From Jeotgalibacillus salarius (GTDB lineage Bacteria; Bacillota; Bacilli; Bacillales; Jeotgalibacillaceae), in the NCBI RefSeq assembly GCF_004405125.1, contig NZ_SORX01000009.1:1-64000 (forward strand): a stretch of 64,000 nucleotides of DNA, read 5' to 3'. Both the position numbers and the translations under genes were made by a program. Of this stretch, positions 1 through 9,752 are shown piece after piece (position 1 is the stretch's first letter; every line of letters starts with the position of its first letter). Under the pieces are notes generated by a model. That model searched no databases, was not told where the DNA came from, and saw only the letters and a list, made by a program, of their open reading frames with translations.

Positions 1-50
1 GTCCGCGGAAAGCGAAGGAATGATCCGGCACGGCTTATGAAATTCAACAA
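1..50 (+). repeat. Partial copy of the dispersed GC-rich repeat (3' end)
   Basis: The first 50 bases contain the GCGGAAAGCG box and a tail ending in ATTCAACAACC. Both match the 3' ends of the fuller copies at 14565-14716 and 22661-22794. The left part of the element lies outside the window. Confidence 0.6.
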
Positions 51-54
51 CCTG

Positions 55-97
55 AGGTTTCAGCTTTTTAGAAAATAAAAGCTGAAACCTTTTTCTT
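55..97 (+). terminator. Rho-independent terminator of a gene left of the window
   Basis: A 14-bp perfect stem (55-68 with 77-90) is followed by TTTTCTT on the + strand. The minus side has no T run after the stem, so it mainly serves a rightward gene ending before the window. It may also help the chemoreceptor gene ending at 96. Confidence 0.75.
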
Positions 98-1919
98 ATG
101 AGGCCTTTTCGTTATCTTCTTTTGGATCATTTTCAAATTCTTCATCGAAATGTTCCTCATGTTGGTCATCTTCATATTCATATACAATTTCCGAATTGTC
201 ACTTTCCTCATAGACTTCATTTTCATCCGGGAGCTCAAACGTTGCAATCAATCCCTGTAGCTCTTCTGCCATTCCAGTTAATGCTGAGGCAGAGGAGGTG
301 ACTTCTTCCATCGAAGCTAATGTCTGCTGTGCAGCGGCGCTGACACTGGCAGAGTGATCATTTGTATCCTTTGCAATACCAGTCATACTGCCAACTGTAT
401 CTGTCACTTCGTCTGACTTTGCAGCGATGGACTGTGCAGTTTCATTCATCTGCTCAATCTGTGTGGTCATCTGCTCTACGGAACCTACGATCAGCTGGAA
501 CTTCTCTCTTGTTTCCTGTGCAGAAGTAATTCCACGTTCAACTTCTGCTTTTACAACGTTCATGGTTTCAACAGAACGAGAAGAGTCTTTTTGCATTTCC
601 GAGATCAGATCATTAATTTTATGTGTGGACCCTGCAGATTGTTCAGCAAGCTTTCTGACTTCATCTGCAACCACGGCAAAACCTTTTCCGTGTTCACCGG
701 CACGTGCAGCTTCAATCGCAGCATTCAGTGCTAACAGGTTTGTCTGATCCGCAATCCCTCTGATCACTTCTAAAATAGAGCCGATTTCATCAGTACGGGA
801 AGACAGGTTTTGAATTGCCTGATCCGACTCGCCGACACGCTGATTAATTGATTCCATATTATTCACTGTTTTTTCTACTAATGCGCCCCCATCATTGGCA
901 TGAGAGAGGGACTCGTTTGAATAGCCTTCAATGACATTGGCACTCTCAGCGATTGCCTGAATCCCAGTCGTCACATTACGCAGTGATTCAACACTGCGGC
1001 CGGCAGCTGAAACCTGGTCTTCAGAACCGCGTGAAATTTCTTCGATAGAACCTGCAGTCTGCTCCGTTGCTTTAGATGTCTGTTCTGCGTTAGCTGAAAG
1101 TTCTTCAGAGGAAGCAGCTACCTGAGCGGAATTTAGTGAGATTTTTTGAATCAGATTTTTCAAATTATCCTGCATGGCATTAAAAGAATGCTGCAGCTTC
1201 GCAATTTCATCGTTCCCTTTAACAGATATCGGCTGTTCTCTTAAGTCTCCGGCTGCAACACGCTCTGCCATTGCAGTCATAGATTTCAGCGGTTTTGTAA
1301 TTCGGGATGTAAGAATGATACCCATTAAAATCGCGATGATAAATGCTGCTCCCATGATGACTGCAGAAAGTGTCCGTGCTTGAGCAATTGCCGCATTCGA
1401 TTCTTCTAGCGTAGTCGTAATTTCTCCATTAATTGCAGTGATCATTTCATTCGCTTCATCTGCAAGCTGATTAGCTAAAGGAGTCATTGATCCTGTTGCT
1501 CTTGCTCGTGCTATATCAGGATTAGATTCAAAAAGTGGAAGGAGGCCTTCACCAATTGTTAGCATCTCTGCATTTTTTTCTGTAATGGATGCCAGCAGCT
1601 GTGAGGAAGAATCTCCAGAAATCAGTGTTTCGATTCTTTCTCCAAGTACTGCTGTTTCTTCATTTAACTCATAAAAGCGGTCCAGATAGATCGTTTGAGA
1701 GGATAATAAATAACCTCTGTATGTACTATTTTGTTCATGAACTGTACTCTCGAGCTCCAAAATGGCTGCCCTGGCTTCAAATAATGACTCAGTAACTTCT
1801 TCAAATGTCTGGCTCATTTCCCGCATATTCATATAAGAATAAACGCCGGATGCTGCGAAAATCAGCGCAACGATCAGAAATGCAGAAACCAGCTTTTGAC
1901 CTACAGACCCTTTCATCAT
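96..1919 (-). CDS. Methyl-accepting chemotaxis protein
   Basis: A 607-residue transmembrane chemoreceptor that senses a ligand outside the cell and controls the CheA kinase. It has an N-terminal membrane helix (about 8-29), a helical extracellular domain (about 30-185, four-helix-bundle type), a second membrane helix (about 186-206), a HAMP domain, and a long cytoplasmic signalling domain. The highly conserved hairpin tip with [15 protein letters not shown] is near residues 392-406. After the coiled coil comes a strongly acidic tail (about 565-607) ending in EKAS, the same last four residues as the chemoreceptor at 58906. The start is ATG behind GGAGGAAGGATGAC; a second ATG follows directly. 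No SigD promoter was found upstream. The ligand cannot be told from sequence. Confidence 0.95.
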   Translation of the reverse strand: MMKGSVGQKLVSAFLIVALIFAASGVYSYMNMREMSQTFEEVTESLFEARAAILELESTVHEQNSTYRGYLLSSQTIYLDRFYELNEETAVLGERIETLISGDSSSQLLASITEKNAEMLTIGEGLLPLFESNPDIARARATGSMTPLANQLADEANEMITAINGEITTTLEESNAAIAQARTLSAVIMGAAFIIAILMGIILTSRITKPLKSMTAMAERVAAGDLREQPISVKGNDEIAKLQHSFNAMQDNLKNLIQKISLNSAQVAASSEELSANAEQTSKATEQTAGSIEEISRGSEDQVSAAGRSVESLRNVTTGIQAIAESANVIEGYSNESLSHANDGGALVEKTVNNMESINQRVGESDQAIQNLSSRTDEIGSILEVIRGIADQTNLLALNAAIEAARAGEHGKGFAVVADEVRKLAEQSAGSTHKINDLISEMQKDSSRSVETMNVVKAEVERGITSAQETREKFQLIVGSVEQMTTQIEQMNETAQSIAAKSDEVTDTVGSMTGIAKDTNDHSASVSAAAQQTLASMEEVTSSASALTGMAEELQGLIATFELPDENEVYEESDNSEIVYEYEDDQHEEHFDEEFENDPKEDNEKAS

Positions 1920-2065
1920 GTCATCCTTCCTCCATGTATATATAGGTATAAAGTAATAATCATTTCATCCTCATATTATGGGAATATTTATTTCGAGTCA
2001 AGAAAATATTTTGACGATTCTTAAATTTCTAATAGAGTTATCTTGAAAAAAATTTTTCAAATAGC

Positions 2066-2101
2066 AAAAAAGCAGGTACCCCAATGAAGGGGATACCTGC
2101 T
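2066..2101 (-). terminator. Terminator of the DUF6509 gene
   Basis: AGCAGGTA-CCCC pairs with GGGG-A-TACCTGCT (one bulge). Read on the minus strand it is followed by a T run (the A run at 2066-2071). Confidence 0.8.
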
Positions 2102-2114
2102 TCAAGCGTTACGA

Positions 2115-2414
2115 TTAATTTTTTTCAAGGGCTTCCTGCCATCGTGAACTGCAGAAAGATTTGATTGCCTGAATTTCTTCATCTTCAAGCTCAAAGTCTA
2201 ATGCATCACCATCACTGGTTTTGATCAAATCATATTTCAGCAGTTGTTCTTCGCCGTCCTCAACTTTGTAAAGCGCCTTAATGCTAACGCCGCCATCCTG
2301 ATAGAGTTCATCGTCCTCTTCAACTTCTACTTCAAGCATAAATTCGAAACGATCTCCTGTAAGAATACCAAATGAGTCATTTATTTTTTCAACTGTGTAA
2401 GATTTAATGTCCAT
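2115..2414 (-). CDS. YugE-like DUF6509 family protein
   Basis: A 99-residue acidic cytosolic protein of unknown function. The opening region (SYTVEKINDSFGILTGDRFEF) and the EDDELY segment resemble the DUF6509/YugE family of Bacillales, recognised from memory. I place the start at the ATG at 2414: GGTGGAG lies seven bases upstream of it, while the in-frame GTG twelve bases earlier overlaps that ribosome binding site. It is transcribed alone, divergent from the PfpI gene and closed by its own terminator. No catalytic motif is visible. Confidence 0.75.
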   Translation of the reverse strand: MDIKSYTVEKINDSFGILTGDRFEFMLEVEVEEDDELYQDGGVSIKALYKVEDGEEQLLKYDLIKTSDGDALDFELEDEEIQAIKSFCSSRWQEALEKN

Positions 2415-2503
2415 ATACAACTCCACCTTTCAAGTATGATTGTTTCAGTATACAACAAAGTGGCTATTGTATGTACCAGAGGCAAAAAAGGAGGCAGTTT
2501 AAT

Positions 2504-3025
2504 ATGAAATTAAAAGATAAGAAAATAATTGCTTTAGTAAGTGATGACTTTGAAGATTTAGAACTATGGGTCCCGGTGATGAGATTGCGTGGGGAAGGAG
2601 CCGTTGTTCATATTGTTGGAGAGAAAAATGGTGAGGTATACAAAGGAAAATATGGTGTGCCCGCACAAAGCGACTATGCATTCAATGAAATCAATGTAAG
2701 TGAATATGATGGAATTCTTGTGCCAGGCGGGTGGTCACCAGATAAGTTAAGACGTTATAAAGAAGTGATTGACATGGTTCAGTATATGGACCAGCATAAA
2801 AAAGTGATCGGCCAGATCTGCCATGCAGGATGGGTACTGATCTCAGCAGGGATATTGGAAGGACGAAACGTCACAAGCACACCTGGTATTAAAGATGATA
2901 TGACCAACGCTGGTGCGATCTGGCATGATGAGGCAGTAGTAACTGACGGTCACATTATTTCAAGCAGAAGACCGCCTGATTTACCGGCATATGGCAATGC
3001 ATTGGTTGAGGCATTCAGTTTGTAA
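2504..3025 (+). CDS. DJ-1/PfpI family protein (glutamine amidotransferase-like)
   Basis: A 173-residue class I glutamine amidotransferase-like protein of the PfpI/YhbO group. Members act as cysteine-dependent hydrolases or as protein and nucleic-acid deglycases; the activity here is inferred only. The nucleophile elbow QICHAG (Cys followed by His) is near residue 106, and the strand-turn LVPGGWSPD is near residue 72. The start is the ATG at 2504, seven to ten bases behind AAGGAGG; the open frame extends 11 codons further but without a ribosome binding site. A second, better-placed family member (YfkM) lies at 58215. It is transcribed alone. Confidence 0.85.
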   Translation: MKLKDKKIIALVSDDFEDLELWVPVMRLRGEGAVVHIVGEKNGEVYKGKYGVPAQSDYAFNEINVSEYDGILVPGGWSPDKLRRYKEVIDMVQYMDQHKKVIGQICHAGWVLISAGILEGRNVTSTPGIKDDMTNAGAIWHDEAVVTDGHIISSRRPPDLPAYGNALVEAFSL

Positions 3026-3083
3026 ATAGCTGTTTGCTTATATAATCAGCATGTTGCCATATAATAGTTTTAAGAGATGAATT

Positions 3084-3122
3084 GCCCGCAATGTCAAAAT
3101 TTTTAGCATTGCGGGCAGTCTT
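3084..3122 (+). terminator. Probable terminator after the PfpI gene
   Basis: A 10-bp perfect stem GCCCGCAATG/CATTGCGGGC (3084-3093 with 3107-3116). The T tract (AGTCTTTAT) is weak, so termination may be partial. Confidence 0.55.
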
Positions 3123-3276
3123 TATGTTGATTGGTGAGAATTCTTCAACAGGTATCCAACATTCATTCCGGTCAATTTACATTCGCTCTGAATGATCATG
3201 ATCAAGTCTTCACAAGCACCTTCAATGACACTTTTTGTTATAATTAATTTACCGCACGAATTGAAGGAGTGAGCTT

Positions 3277-4785
3277 GTGGATTTTACGGTAGACGGTTTA
3301 ATTTTTCTTATGGCTGCCATGCTGATCATCGGGGTAGCTGCTACAAAATTCTCTTCACGTTTAGGAATGCCCTCGCTAGTTCTGTTCTTAATCGCTGGTA
3401 TGTTACTCAGCGAAGTTATCTACTTTGAAAACACCGAATTTGTTCAGCTCGTTGGAATATTAGCGTTAATTATTATCTTGTTTGAAGGGGGAACGCAAAC
3501 CAGATGGCAAAGTATTAGACCGGTGCTTGGAGCGTCAACTTCACTTGCAACATTTGGTGTCGTGATCACTTCAGGTATTGTGGGTCTTGCGGCTGTCTGG
3601 ATTCTCGATTTAACCTGGCTTGAAGGCCTGCTGCTCGGTGCCATTGTAGGTTCCACAGATGCGGCAGCAGTATTTTCTGTCCTGGGTACTAAAAATATTA
3701 AAGCCAAGTTGACTTCCACGCTTGAAGCAGAGTCTGGAACCAATGATCCAATGGCTGTATTTTTAACTGTCATGTTTATCGAACTCATTCAAATTCCCGA
3801 AACAGGAACCTGGTCATTGATAGGTGCTTTCATCATGCAAATGTCTGTTGGGCTAGCGGCCGGACTGATTCTTGGCAGGCTGACAGTGTTCACAATTTCG
3901 AGAATAAACCTTGATGCTTCAGGACTCTATCCTGTACTTGCGCTGTCATTCGCTATTTTTACATATGCCAGTACAACTTTTATGAATGGAAGCGGCCTGT
4001 TGGCAGTTTACGTAATGGCCGTTGTTGTAGGGAACTACGAAATACCATACCGCCATTCGATATTACGATTTAATGAAGGTTTTGCATGGATGATGCAGAT
4101 TGTAATGTTCATCATGCTTGGGCTGCTCGTCTTCCCTAATCAGCTTCTCGAAAATATATGGCAGGGAATCGTGCTGTCGCTCATTTTAATGCTGGTTGCA
4201 CGGCCTGTTGGCGTATTTTTGAGTATGCTTGGCATGAGGTATAACGGTAAAGAAAAAATATTTGTTTCCTGGGCAGGTTTAAAAGGAGCAGTTCCAATCG
4301 TATTAGCTACTTATCCAATCGTAGCCGGGATAGATAACGCTATGCTTATATTTAATACGGTATTTTTCGTTGTGCTTACTTCTGCACTTATCCAAGGCGG
4401 AACGCTTTCATGGCTGGGTAACAGACTGGGGCTTGCCGGAGAAGAGAAACCGGCAAGTCCATACAGCCTTGAACTTGTTGCTCTTGGAAAAACTGAATCT
4501 GAAATGATTGAACTGACAATACCTAAAGATGCTGTTGTGGCCGGGATGAAGCTGGCGGATATTACGCTGCCGAAATACACGCTGATTACGGCAGTGATCA
4601 GAAAAGAAAAAATCCTGACTCCAACTGGCGTAACAAGGCTAAAAGAAGGAGACACACTTTACGTTCTAACAAAAAAGAAAACCCGTGACCTTGTAAAGAT
4701 CCGTTTTTATCAAAAGAGCTGGAAAGAAGAGCAGGATGAAGAGAGAAATACAGTTAAAGCAAAAAAGTCAGGCTCAAAAGCCTGA
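3277..4785 (+). CDS. CPA1-type K+(Na+)/H+ antiporter with TrkA-C domain
   Basis: A 502-residue integral membrane antiporter of the cation:proton antiporter family, closest in layout to NhaP2/CvrA. About 12 membrane segments fill residues 5-395; the ILFEGG segment (about 67-74) and the STDAAAVFSVL and ESGTNDP motifs (about 125-160) are the family's transport-site signatures. Residues about 410-480 form a TrkA-C (RCK_C) ligand-binding domain, which in relatives regulates K+/H+ exchange. Start is GTG behind GAAGGAGTGAG. It is transcribed alone and its stop codon lies inside its terminator. It probably exports K+ or Na+; the ion cannot be settled from sequence. Confidence 0.9.
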   Translation: MDFTVDGLIFLMAAMLIIGVAATKFSSRLGMPSLVLFLIAGMLLSEVIYFENTEFVQLVGILALIIILFEGGTQTRWQSIRPVLGASTSLATFGVVITSGIVGLAAVWILDLTWLEGLLLGAIVGSTDAAAVFSVLGTKNIKAKLTSTLEAESGTNDPMAVFLTVMFIELIQIPETGTWSLIGAFIMQMSVGLAAGLILGRLTVFTISRINLDASGLYPVLALSFAIFTYASTTFMNGSGLLAVYVMAVVVGNYEIPYRHSILRFNEGFAWMMQIVMFIMLGLLVFPNQLLENIWQGIVLSLILMLVARPVGVFLSMLGMRYNGKEKIFVSWAGLKGAVPIVLATYPIVAGIDNAMLIFNTVFFVVLTSALIQGGTLSWLGNRLGLAGEEKPASPYSLELVALGKTESEMIELTIPKDAVVAGMKLADITLPKYTLITAVIRKEKILTPTGVTRLKEGDTLYVLTKKKTRDLVKIRFYQKSWKEEQDEERNTVKAKKSGSKA

Positions 4786-4793
4786 CTTTTTTT
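4765..4793 (+). terminator. Terminator overlapping the antiporter stop codon
   Basis: AAGTCAGGCT/AGCCTGACTT stem with a four-base loop and a run of seven T. The TGA stop (4783-4785) lies in the right arm. Confidence 0.9.
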
Positions 4794-5047
4794 GCTTCAG
4801 AGAAAGTAGGTCTTTTGACGCGAATGCGACAATTCGGATGCTGAAACCGACAACTTGCTGCTATTAACTGATGAAAACGGACGCCGAACTGACAAAACTC
4901 CTTCCAGTACCCACAAATTCCGATTCACAGCTCACATTCATGATCATCCAGCATTCGCAAACGTAAATCTCTCTGAAAACTCTTAAAATTGTGGTAAAGT
5001 ACGAGTATGTATTTCGAGTCTCAAATGTTTTGGAAGGAAGAATGTGT

Positions 5048-6778
5048 ATGACAAAAATCACTTCGTTTTTAACACCATATAAAATCGCTATCATGATTGC
5101 CCTTTTATTAATGCTGACTGAACTGGCAGTTGAGCTCGTTCAGCCTCTTATTATTTCGTACATTATTGATCAAGGAATTCAGCAGAATAATTTATCGGCT
5201 GTGCTGATGTGGGGAGCCGTGCTTGTCGGATGCTCGCTGGCTGCATTTGCAGCGGGTGTAACGAACTCGTTTTACTCTTCTCACGTCAGCCAGAGTTTTG
5301 GGTTTGATATTAGAGAAGCGCTATACAAAAAAGTGCAGGAATTTTCGTTCTCCAACTTTAGTGTATTTCCGACTTCTTCATTGATCACCCGTCTGACAAA
5401 CGATGTAACGATGCTGCAGAATACTGTGTTTATGAGCTTGAGAATTATGATGCGTGCTCCGCTTTTAGTGATCGGAAGTGTCATTATGGCACTGCTTGTT
5501 AATCCGATGCTTGCACTCGTGCTTGTCATTTCTGTACCGGTTCTCATTTTATTTTTGCTAGTCATTATGAGTAAAGCGGGAAATTTATTTAAGTCTGTTC
5601 AGGAACGTCTTGATCATGTAAATAACGTAATGCAGGAAAACCTGATTGGTATTCGACTGATTAAAGCTTTTCTGAGAGGTAAGCATGAGATGAAAAGATT
5701 TCATCAGTCGAGTGAGCAGTTGATGGATAAAACGGTTTCAGCACTGCGCCTGATAGAAGTAACAATGCCTGTGATTCTATTATTAATGAATTTAAGTATT
5801 CTTGTGATTCTCTGGTATGGAACAGTGGAAGTTAATACCGGGGGAGCAAGTGTAGGTGAGGTTGTAGCGATTGTGAATTATGCGACCAGAATGACTGGTG
5901 CGCTGTCTATCGTTACGATGATTATTATGGTTTTTTCAAGGGCAAAAGCGTCAAATGCACGTATCAGTGAAGTGTTAAATACCGACGTTGACCTTTATGA
6001 TCAGGAGTCCAGTAAAAGTTTTATGATTAAAAAAGGTGAAGTAGCTTTTGAACATGTCAGTTTTACATATCCGGAAACGTCTGTGAAAGTGCTGGATGAT
6101 CTTTCATTTACAGTAAAAGCAGGTGAAAGAGTCTCGGTGCTGGGCGGAACAGGTTCAGGTAAGTCAACGATTTTTCAGCTTATACCTAGGCTGTATGATG
6201 TGAATGAAGGAGCTGTAAAAATTGATGATCAGAGTGTCCATGAGATGACACTGAAAAATTTACGCAGCCAAATCGGATTCGTCCCACAGGAAGCCATGCT
6301 GTTTACAGGAACGATTCAGGAGAATATTAAATGGGGAAATGAACAAGCAACGTTTGAAGAAGTGCAGGAAGCAGCTCAGCGCGCACAAATTCATGACACA
6401 ATCATGAGCCTGCCGAAACAATATGACACAATCCTCGGACAAAAAGGGGTTAATCTCTCAGGCGGACAAAAGCAGCGTCTGTCAATTGCCAGGGCACTCG
6501 TTAAAAAACCGGTCATCCTCTTGCTGGATGACAGTACGAGTGCATTGGATATGAAAACAGAAACAAAACTCCTCAATGCGCTTGAAGAGTTGTCCTGTAC
6601 GACTATTATGATTACACAAAAAATCAGTACAACAATGGCTTCTGATAGGGTGCTATTGATTGAAGATGGAAAACTGCTTGATGAAGGCAGTCATGAAGAG
6701 CTCGTGAAAACGTCTGATCTTTACAGAAAAATCGTTGAATCACAGGCAGGAAAGGAGGCTTTGCCATATGCTGAATGA
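5048..6778 (+). CDS. yheI: ABC multidrug exporter half YheI/BmrC-like
   Basis: A 576-residue half transporter with six membrane helices (about 15-310) and a C-terminal ATPase. Walker A is GGTGSGKST and the signature is a canonical LSGGQ. The Walker B end reads LLLDDSTSALD, with Asp where the catalytic Glu normally sits, and the switch position reads ITQKIS with Gln instead of His. This is the degenerate nucleotide site expected for the BmrC partner of a BmrC/BmrD heterodimer. The ATG at 5048 is chosen because it sits at normal spacing from GGAAGGAAG. The gene overlaps yheH by 11 bases, so the two are translated together. The substrate is unknown; relatives export drugs. Confidence 0.9.
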   Translation: MTKITSFLTPYKIAIMIALLLMLTELAVELVQPLIISYIIDQGIQQNNLSAVLMWGAVLVGCSLAAFAAGVTNSFYSSHVSQSFGFDIREALYKKVQEFSFSNFSVFPTSSLITRLTNDVTMLQNTVFMSLRIMMRAPLLVIGSVIMALLVNPMLALVLVISVPVLILFLLVIMSKAGNLFKSVQERLDHVNNVMQENLIGIRLIKAFLRGKHEMKRFHQSSEQLMDKTVSALRLIEVTMPVILLLMNLSILVILWYGTVEVNTGGASVGEVVAIVNYATRMTGALSIVTMIIMVFSRAKASNARISEVLNTDVDLYDQESSKSFMIKKGEVAFEHVSFTYPETSVKVLDDLSFTVKAGERVSVLGGTGSGKSTIFQLIPRLYDVNEGAVKIDDQSVHEMTLKNLRSQIGFVPQEAMLFTGTIQENIKWGNEQATFEEVQEAAQRAQIHDTIMSLPKQYDTILGQKGVNLSGGQKQRLSIARALVKKPVILLLDDSTSALDMKTETKLLNALEELSCTTIMITQKISTTMASDRVLLIEDGKLLDEGSHEELVKTSDLYRKIVESQAGKEALPYAE

Positions 6779-8603
6779 AATTAAACGCCCTTTTCGCTAT
6801 AAAAGAAGAACACTTGAAGAATTGGATGAATCAGCTGCCGGGACAAAAAAACGTAAAGCAGATGATTTTGCAGGTACTGTGAAAAAGATCTGGCGCTATC
6901 TGTCTATGAATAAAGGAAAGCTTTATCTTGTGTTACTTATGGTTTTCATCAGTTCGGCTATGGCATTGCTTGGTCCATTTCTTGTCGGAATGGCGATAGA
7001 CGATTATATAGTGAATGGTGATGCAGATGGATTGATCCAGCTGATCTGGCTGCTTGCTGTTGTTTATATTATTTATTCACTCTCGATGTGGTTTCAGGCG
7101 ATGTGGATGGTCAGAATCGCTCAGCAGACAGTTTTTACGATGCGTACACAGCTTTTTAATCACTTGCAAAAGCTCCCTATCCCTTTCTTTGATAAAAGGC
7201 AGCATGGTGAACTGATGAGCCGTGTGACGAATGATATGGAAAATGTCAGTTCAACGTTAAACAGTTCGGTCATCCAGATCGTTTCAAGTGTGCTGACGCT
7301 GGTCGGGACGGTTGGAGTTATGCTTTACTTAAGCCCGCTTCTGACATTGATTACAGTCCTTGTTATTCCAGCAATGGTACTTGGTTTGAAGTGGATTACA
7401 AAGAGAACTGGCAGGCTGTTTAAAGAACAGCAGCGTAACCTCGGAGAACTGAATGGTTACATACAGGAAACACTGTCAGGCCAAAGAATTATTAAAACAT
7501 TCTCTCAGGAAGACCGGGTTATTCACCAATTTGAAGAGAAGAATGAAAAGCTGAGACTGGCAGGTTTCTGGGCACAAACATTTTCAGGATTTATCCCGAA
7601 GCTGATGAACTTTTTGAATAACCTGAGCTTTGCAGTGATCGCGCTGGTCGGGGGCGTACTTGCATTGAATGGCCAAGTTACCATTGGTGTTATCGTTATT
7701 TTTGTGGAGTATTCACGCCAGTTCACGAGACCGCTGAATGATTTGGCTAATCAGTTCAATACGCTATTATCAGCAGTCGCTGGTGCAGAGCGGGTATTTG
7801 ACATTATGAGCGAAAGTGAAGAAAGAAAAGATGAGAAGGATGCGAAAGAGCTTGAAACGCTTGAGGGCCATGTTGCATTTAAAAATGTTTCTTTCTCATA
7901 TGAAGAGGATGAGATGATTCTCCGTGATATCTCATTTGCGGCATCTCCCGGTGAAACGATCGCGCTGGTCGGACCAACCGGTGCCGGCAAGACCACGATT
8001 ATTAATTTGCTGTCCCGCTTTTATAATCCAACGGGCGGTAAAGTGTACATTGATGGCACAGACCTCACAAAAATAAAGCGTTCAAGCCTGAGAAGTCACA
8101 TGGCATTTGTGTTGCAGGATTCAATTCTCTTTCAGGGAACGATTCGTGAAAATATTCGCTACGGCCGGTTAAATGCGTCGGATCAGGAAGTTGAAAAAGC
8201 AGCTGACATGGCGAATGCGGGAAGTTTTATAAATAAAATGCCTGACGGTTATGACACGGTTCTGAAAGCGGACGGTGAAGGAATCAGTCAGGGACAGAGA
8301 CAGCTGCTTGCTATTGCGAGAGCGATGCTCGCAGATCCTGATTTGCTGATTTTGGATGAAGCGACCTCAAGTATTGATACAGTGACGGAAATTAAAATTC
8401 AGGAAGCACTTGAAGTACTCATGAAGGGAAGAACAAGTTTTGTAATCGCCCACAGACTGAATACAATTCAGAGTGCTGATCAGATTCTGGTATTAAATAA
8501 TGGACAGCTGATAGAACAGGGTAATCATGAAGAGTTGCTGCAGCAAAATGGTTTTTATGCAGATCTTCAGCGAGGTCAGCTGAAGGAACAGCTCCTTGGT
8601 TAA
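6768..8603 (+). CDS. yheH: ABC multidrug exporter half YheH/BmrD-like
   Basis: The 611-residue partner of YheI. It has a hydrophilic N-terminal extension of about 50 residues, six membrane helices (about 55-330) and an ATPase domain. Walker A GPTGAGKTT, Walker B LLILDEATSSID with the catalytic Glu, and an intact IAHRL switch His are visible, but the signature is ISQGQ rather than LSGGQ. The degenerate features of the two subunits are therefore complementary: YheI supplies the good signature, YheH the good catalytic Glu and His. The ATG at 6768 follows AAAGGAGG. The start upstream of the yheI stop implies coupled translation. Confidence 0.92.
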   Translation: MLNEIKRPFRYKRRTLEELDESAAGTKKRKADDFAGTVKKIWRYLSMNKGKLYLVLLMVFISSAMALLGPFLVGMAIDDYIVNGDADGLIQLIWLLAVVYIIYSLSMWFQAMWMVRIAQQTVFTMRTQLFNHLQKLPIPFFDKRQHGELMSRVTNDMENVSSTLNSSVIQIVSSVLTLVGTVGVMLYLSPLLTLITVLVIPAMVLGLKWITKRTGRLFKEQQRNLGELNGYIQETLSGQRIIKTFSQEDRVIHQFEEKNEKLRLAGFWAQTFSGFIPKLMNFLNNLSFAVIALVGGVLALNGQVTIGVIVIFVEYSRQFTRPLNDLANQFNTLLSAVAGAERVFDIMSESEERKDEKDAKELETLEGHVAFKNVSFSYEEDEMILRDISFAASPGETIALVGPTGAGKTTIINLLSRFYNPTGGKVYIDGTDLTKIKRSSLRSHMAFVLQDSILFQGTIRENIRYGRLNASDQEVEKAADMANAGSFINKMPDGYDTVLKADGEGISQGQRQLLAIARAMLADPDLLILDEATSSIDTVTEIKIQEALEVLMKGRTSFVIAHRLNTIQSADQILVLNNGQLIEQGNHEELLQQNGFYADLQRGQLKEQLLG

Positions 8604-8607
8604 TAAA

Positions 8608-8648
8608 AATATGAGGCAAAGCCGGCAGCCCCGGCTTTGCCTCATATT
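8608..8648. terminator. Bidirectional terminator between yheH and the CDF gene
   Basis: An 18-bp perfect stem (8608-8625 with 8631-8648) with a five-base loop. The T run is better on the minus strand (TTTTTATT), and the hairpin separates two convergent genes. Confidence 0.85.
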
Positions 8649-8674
8649 ATGTGTTACAGATGCAGGAGTTTCAG

Positions 8675-9625
8675 TTAATGAAGAGGCTGCCAGTCTGTTG
8701 TCATATTATCTTCGTCAAAGTAGATCACAACATCTGATACATCCTTTTGTGCATAAATTAGCAATGAAAGACGATCCCGTATATCATCTGCTTCTGCAAC
8801 CGTTAAAGTATGATCAACTTCCAGGCTGGTCTCAACGTGCAGACTTTCTCCTTCTTTCACCACATTCAGGCTCTTAATATCCTTCACGTTTTCATCTTTT
8901 AAAATAATTTTACTGATGTGCGCACGCATTTCTTCATCAGTTTCACCAATGGCACCACGTGCATTTTCAAGGAAAACACGTCCAACTACATAAAACATCA
9001 TTAAACCAATCATCACTGAAGCAATGCCTTCAGCTTTGTGAAAGCCGGTAACATAAGAGATCAAAACAGCTATAATTGCTAAAATGCCTCCACTGGTAGC
9101 AACAAAATCCTCCATATAAACCAGCTTAGTCGCCGGTTTTGCCTGATTCAAGTGTGTAAAGCTTTTGGTAAAGACACTGACTCCTTTACCCTCGGCCCCG
9201 ACTTCGTGTAGTATCTCTTTACCGGCTTTATAGAATACGAACAGTTCAAGGACGACACTAATGGCCAGAACGCCGAGTACAATTGCGATACCGGATGTCT
9301 CAACCGGGTGAAGAAAATGGTGAATACCTTCTTTTATGGTTTCATAGGACAACACTCCGACGATCAGGACTGCACCGAGGCAGACAAGATTAACAACCCG
9401 TCCGAATCCATTAGGGAATCGTGGTGTTGGTGCTTTCTTTGACAGCGCAGACCCGATAAAAACAAAAAACTGATTGGCAGCATCACCGAAGGAGTGCATC
9501 ATTTCTGCAAACATTGCCACATTTCCTGTGATTAAATAAGCCCCCATTTTAAGTAATGCAATAAAAGTATTTACGATTGCAGCAAGCAGCGAAGGCTTAT
9601 TTCCGCCTTTTAGCAGTTTAAACAT
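8675..9625 (-). CDS. Cation diffusion facilitator (CDF) transporter
   Basis: A 316-residue CDF family metal/proton antiporter. Six membrane helices are expected in residues about 12-210, followed by a cytoplasmic metal-binding domain (about 215-310). Helix 2 carries the metal-site motif HSFGD (HxxxD). The equivalent of the helix 5 site reads MEDFVATSGG, which lacks the usual second HxxxD/DxxxD pair and resembles the SLC30A9-like branch (EDSAA type). The metal is therefore uncertain. The ATG at 9625 is chosen because AAAGGAG lies just upstream; the open frame continues another 15 codons. It is transcribed alone, convergent with yheH. Confidence 0.88.
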   Translation of the reverse strand: MFKLLKGGNKPSLLAAIVNTFIALLKMGAYLITGNVAMFAEMMHSFGDAANQFFVFIGSALSKKAPTPRFPNGFGRVVNLVCLGAVLIVGVLSYETIKEGIHHFLHPVETSGIAIVLGVLAISVVLELFVFYKAGKEILHEVGAEGKGVSVFTKSFTHLNQAKPATKLVYMEDFVATSGGILAIIAVLISYVTGFHKAEGIASVMIGLMMFYVVGRVFLENARGAIGETDEEMRAHISKIILKDENVKDIKSLNVVKEGESLHVETSLEVDHTLTVAEADDIRDRLSLLIYAQKDVSDVVIYFDEDNMTTDWQPLH

Positions 9626-9752
9626 TTTAAGTTCTCCTTTCATTGTCAGCTTTCCATCTATATTCCCCAATTCTTGTGATTTTCTCCAACCTGCGTAAAT
9701 TTAATGAAAATGGTACAATAAGAAGCAATGAGATGAACGGAGAGTGGATACG

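Noticed and set aside
427-747. Open frame of 106 codons antisense to the first chemoreceptor gene
   Set aside because: It mirrors the conserved signalling hairpin of the receptor gene, has no ribosome site and shows no protein family pattern; a compositional shadow.
4786-5047. Gene or RNA in the gap before yheI
   Set aside because: No frame with a ribosome site, no terminator pair and no recognisable leader-peptide attenuator like that of B. subtilis bmrB was found.
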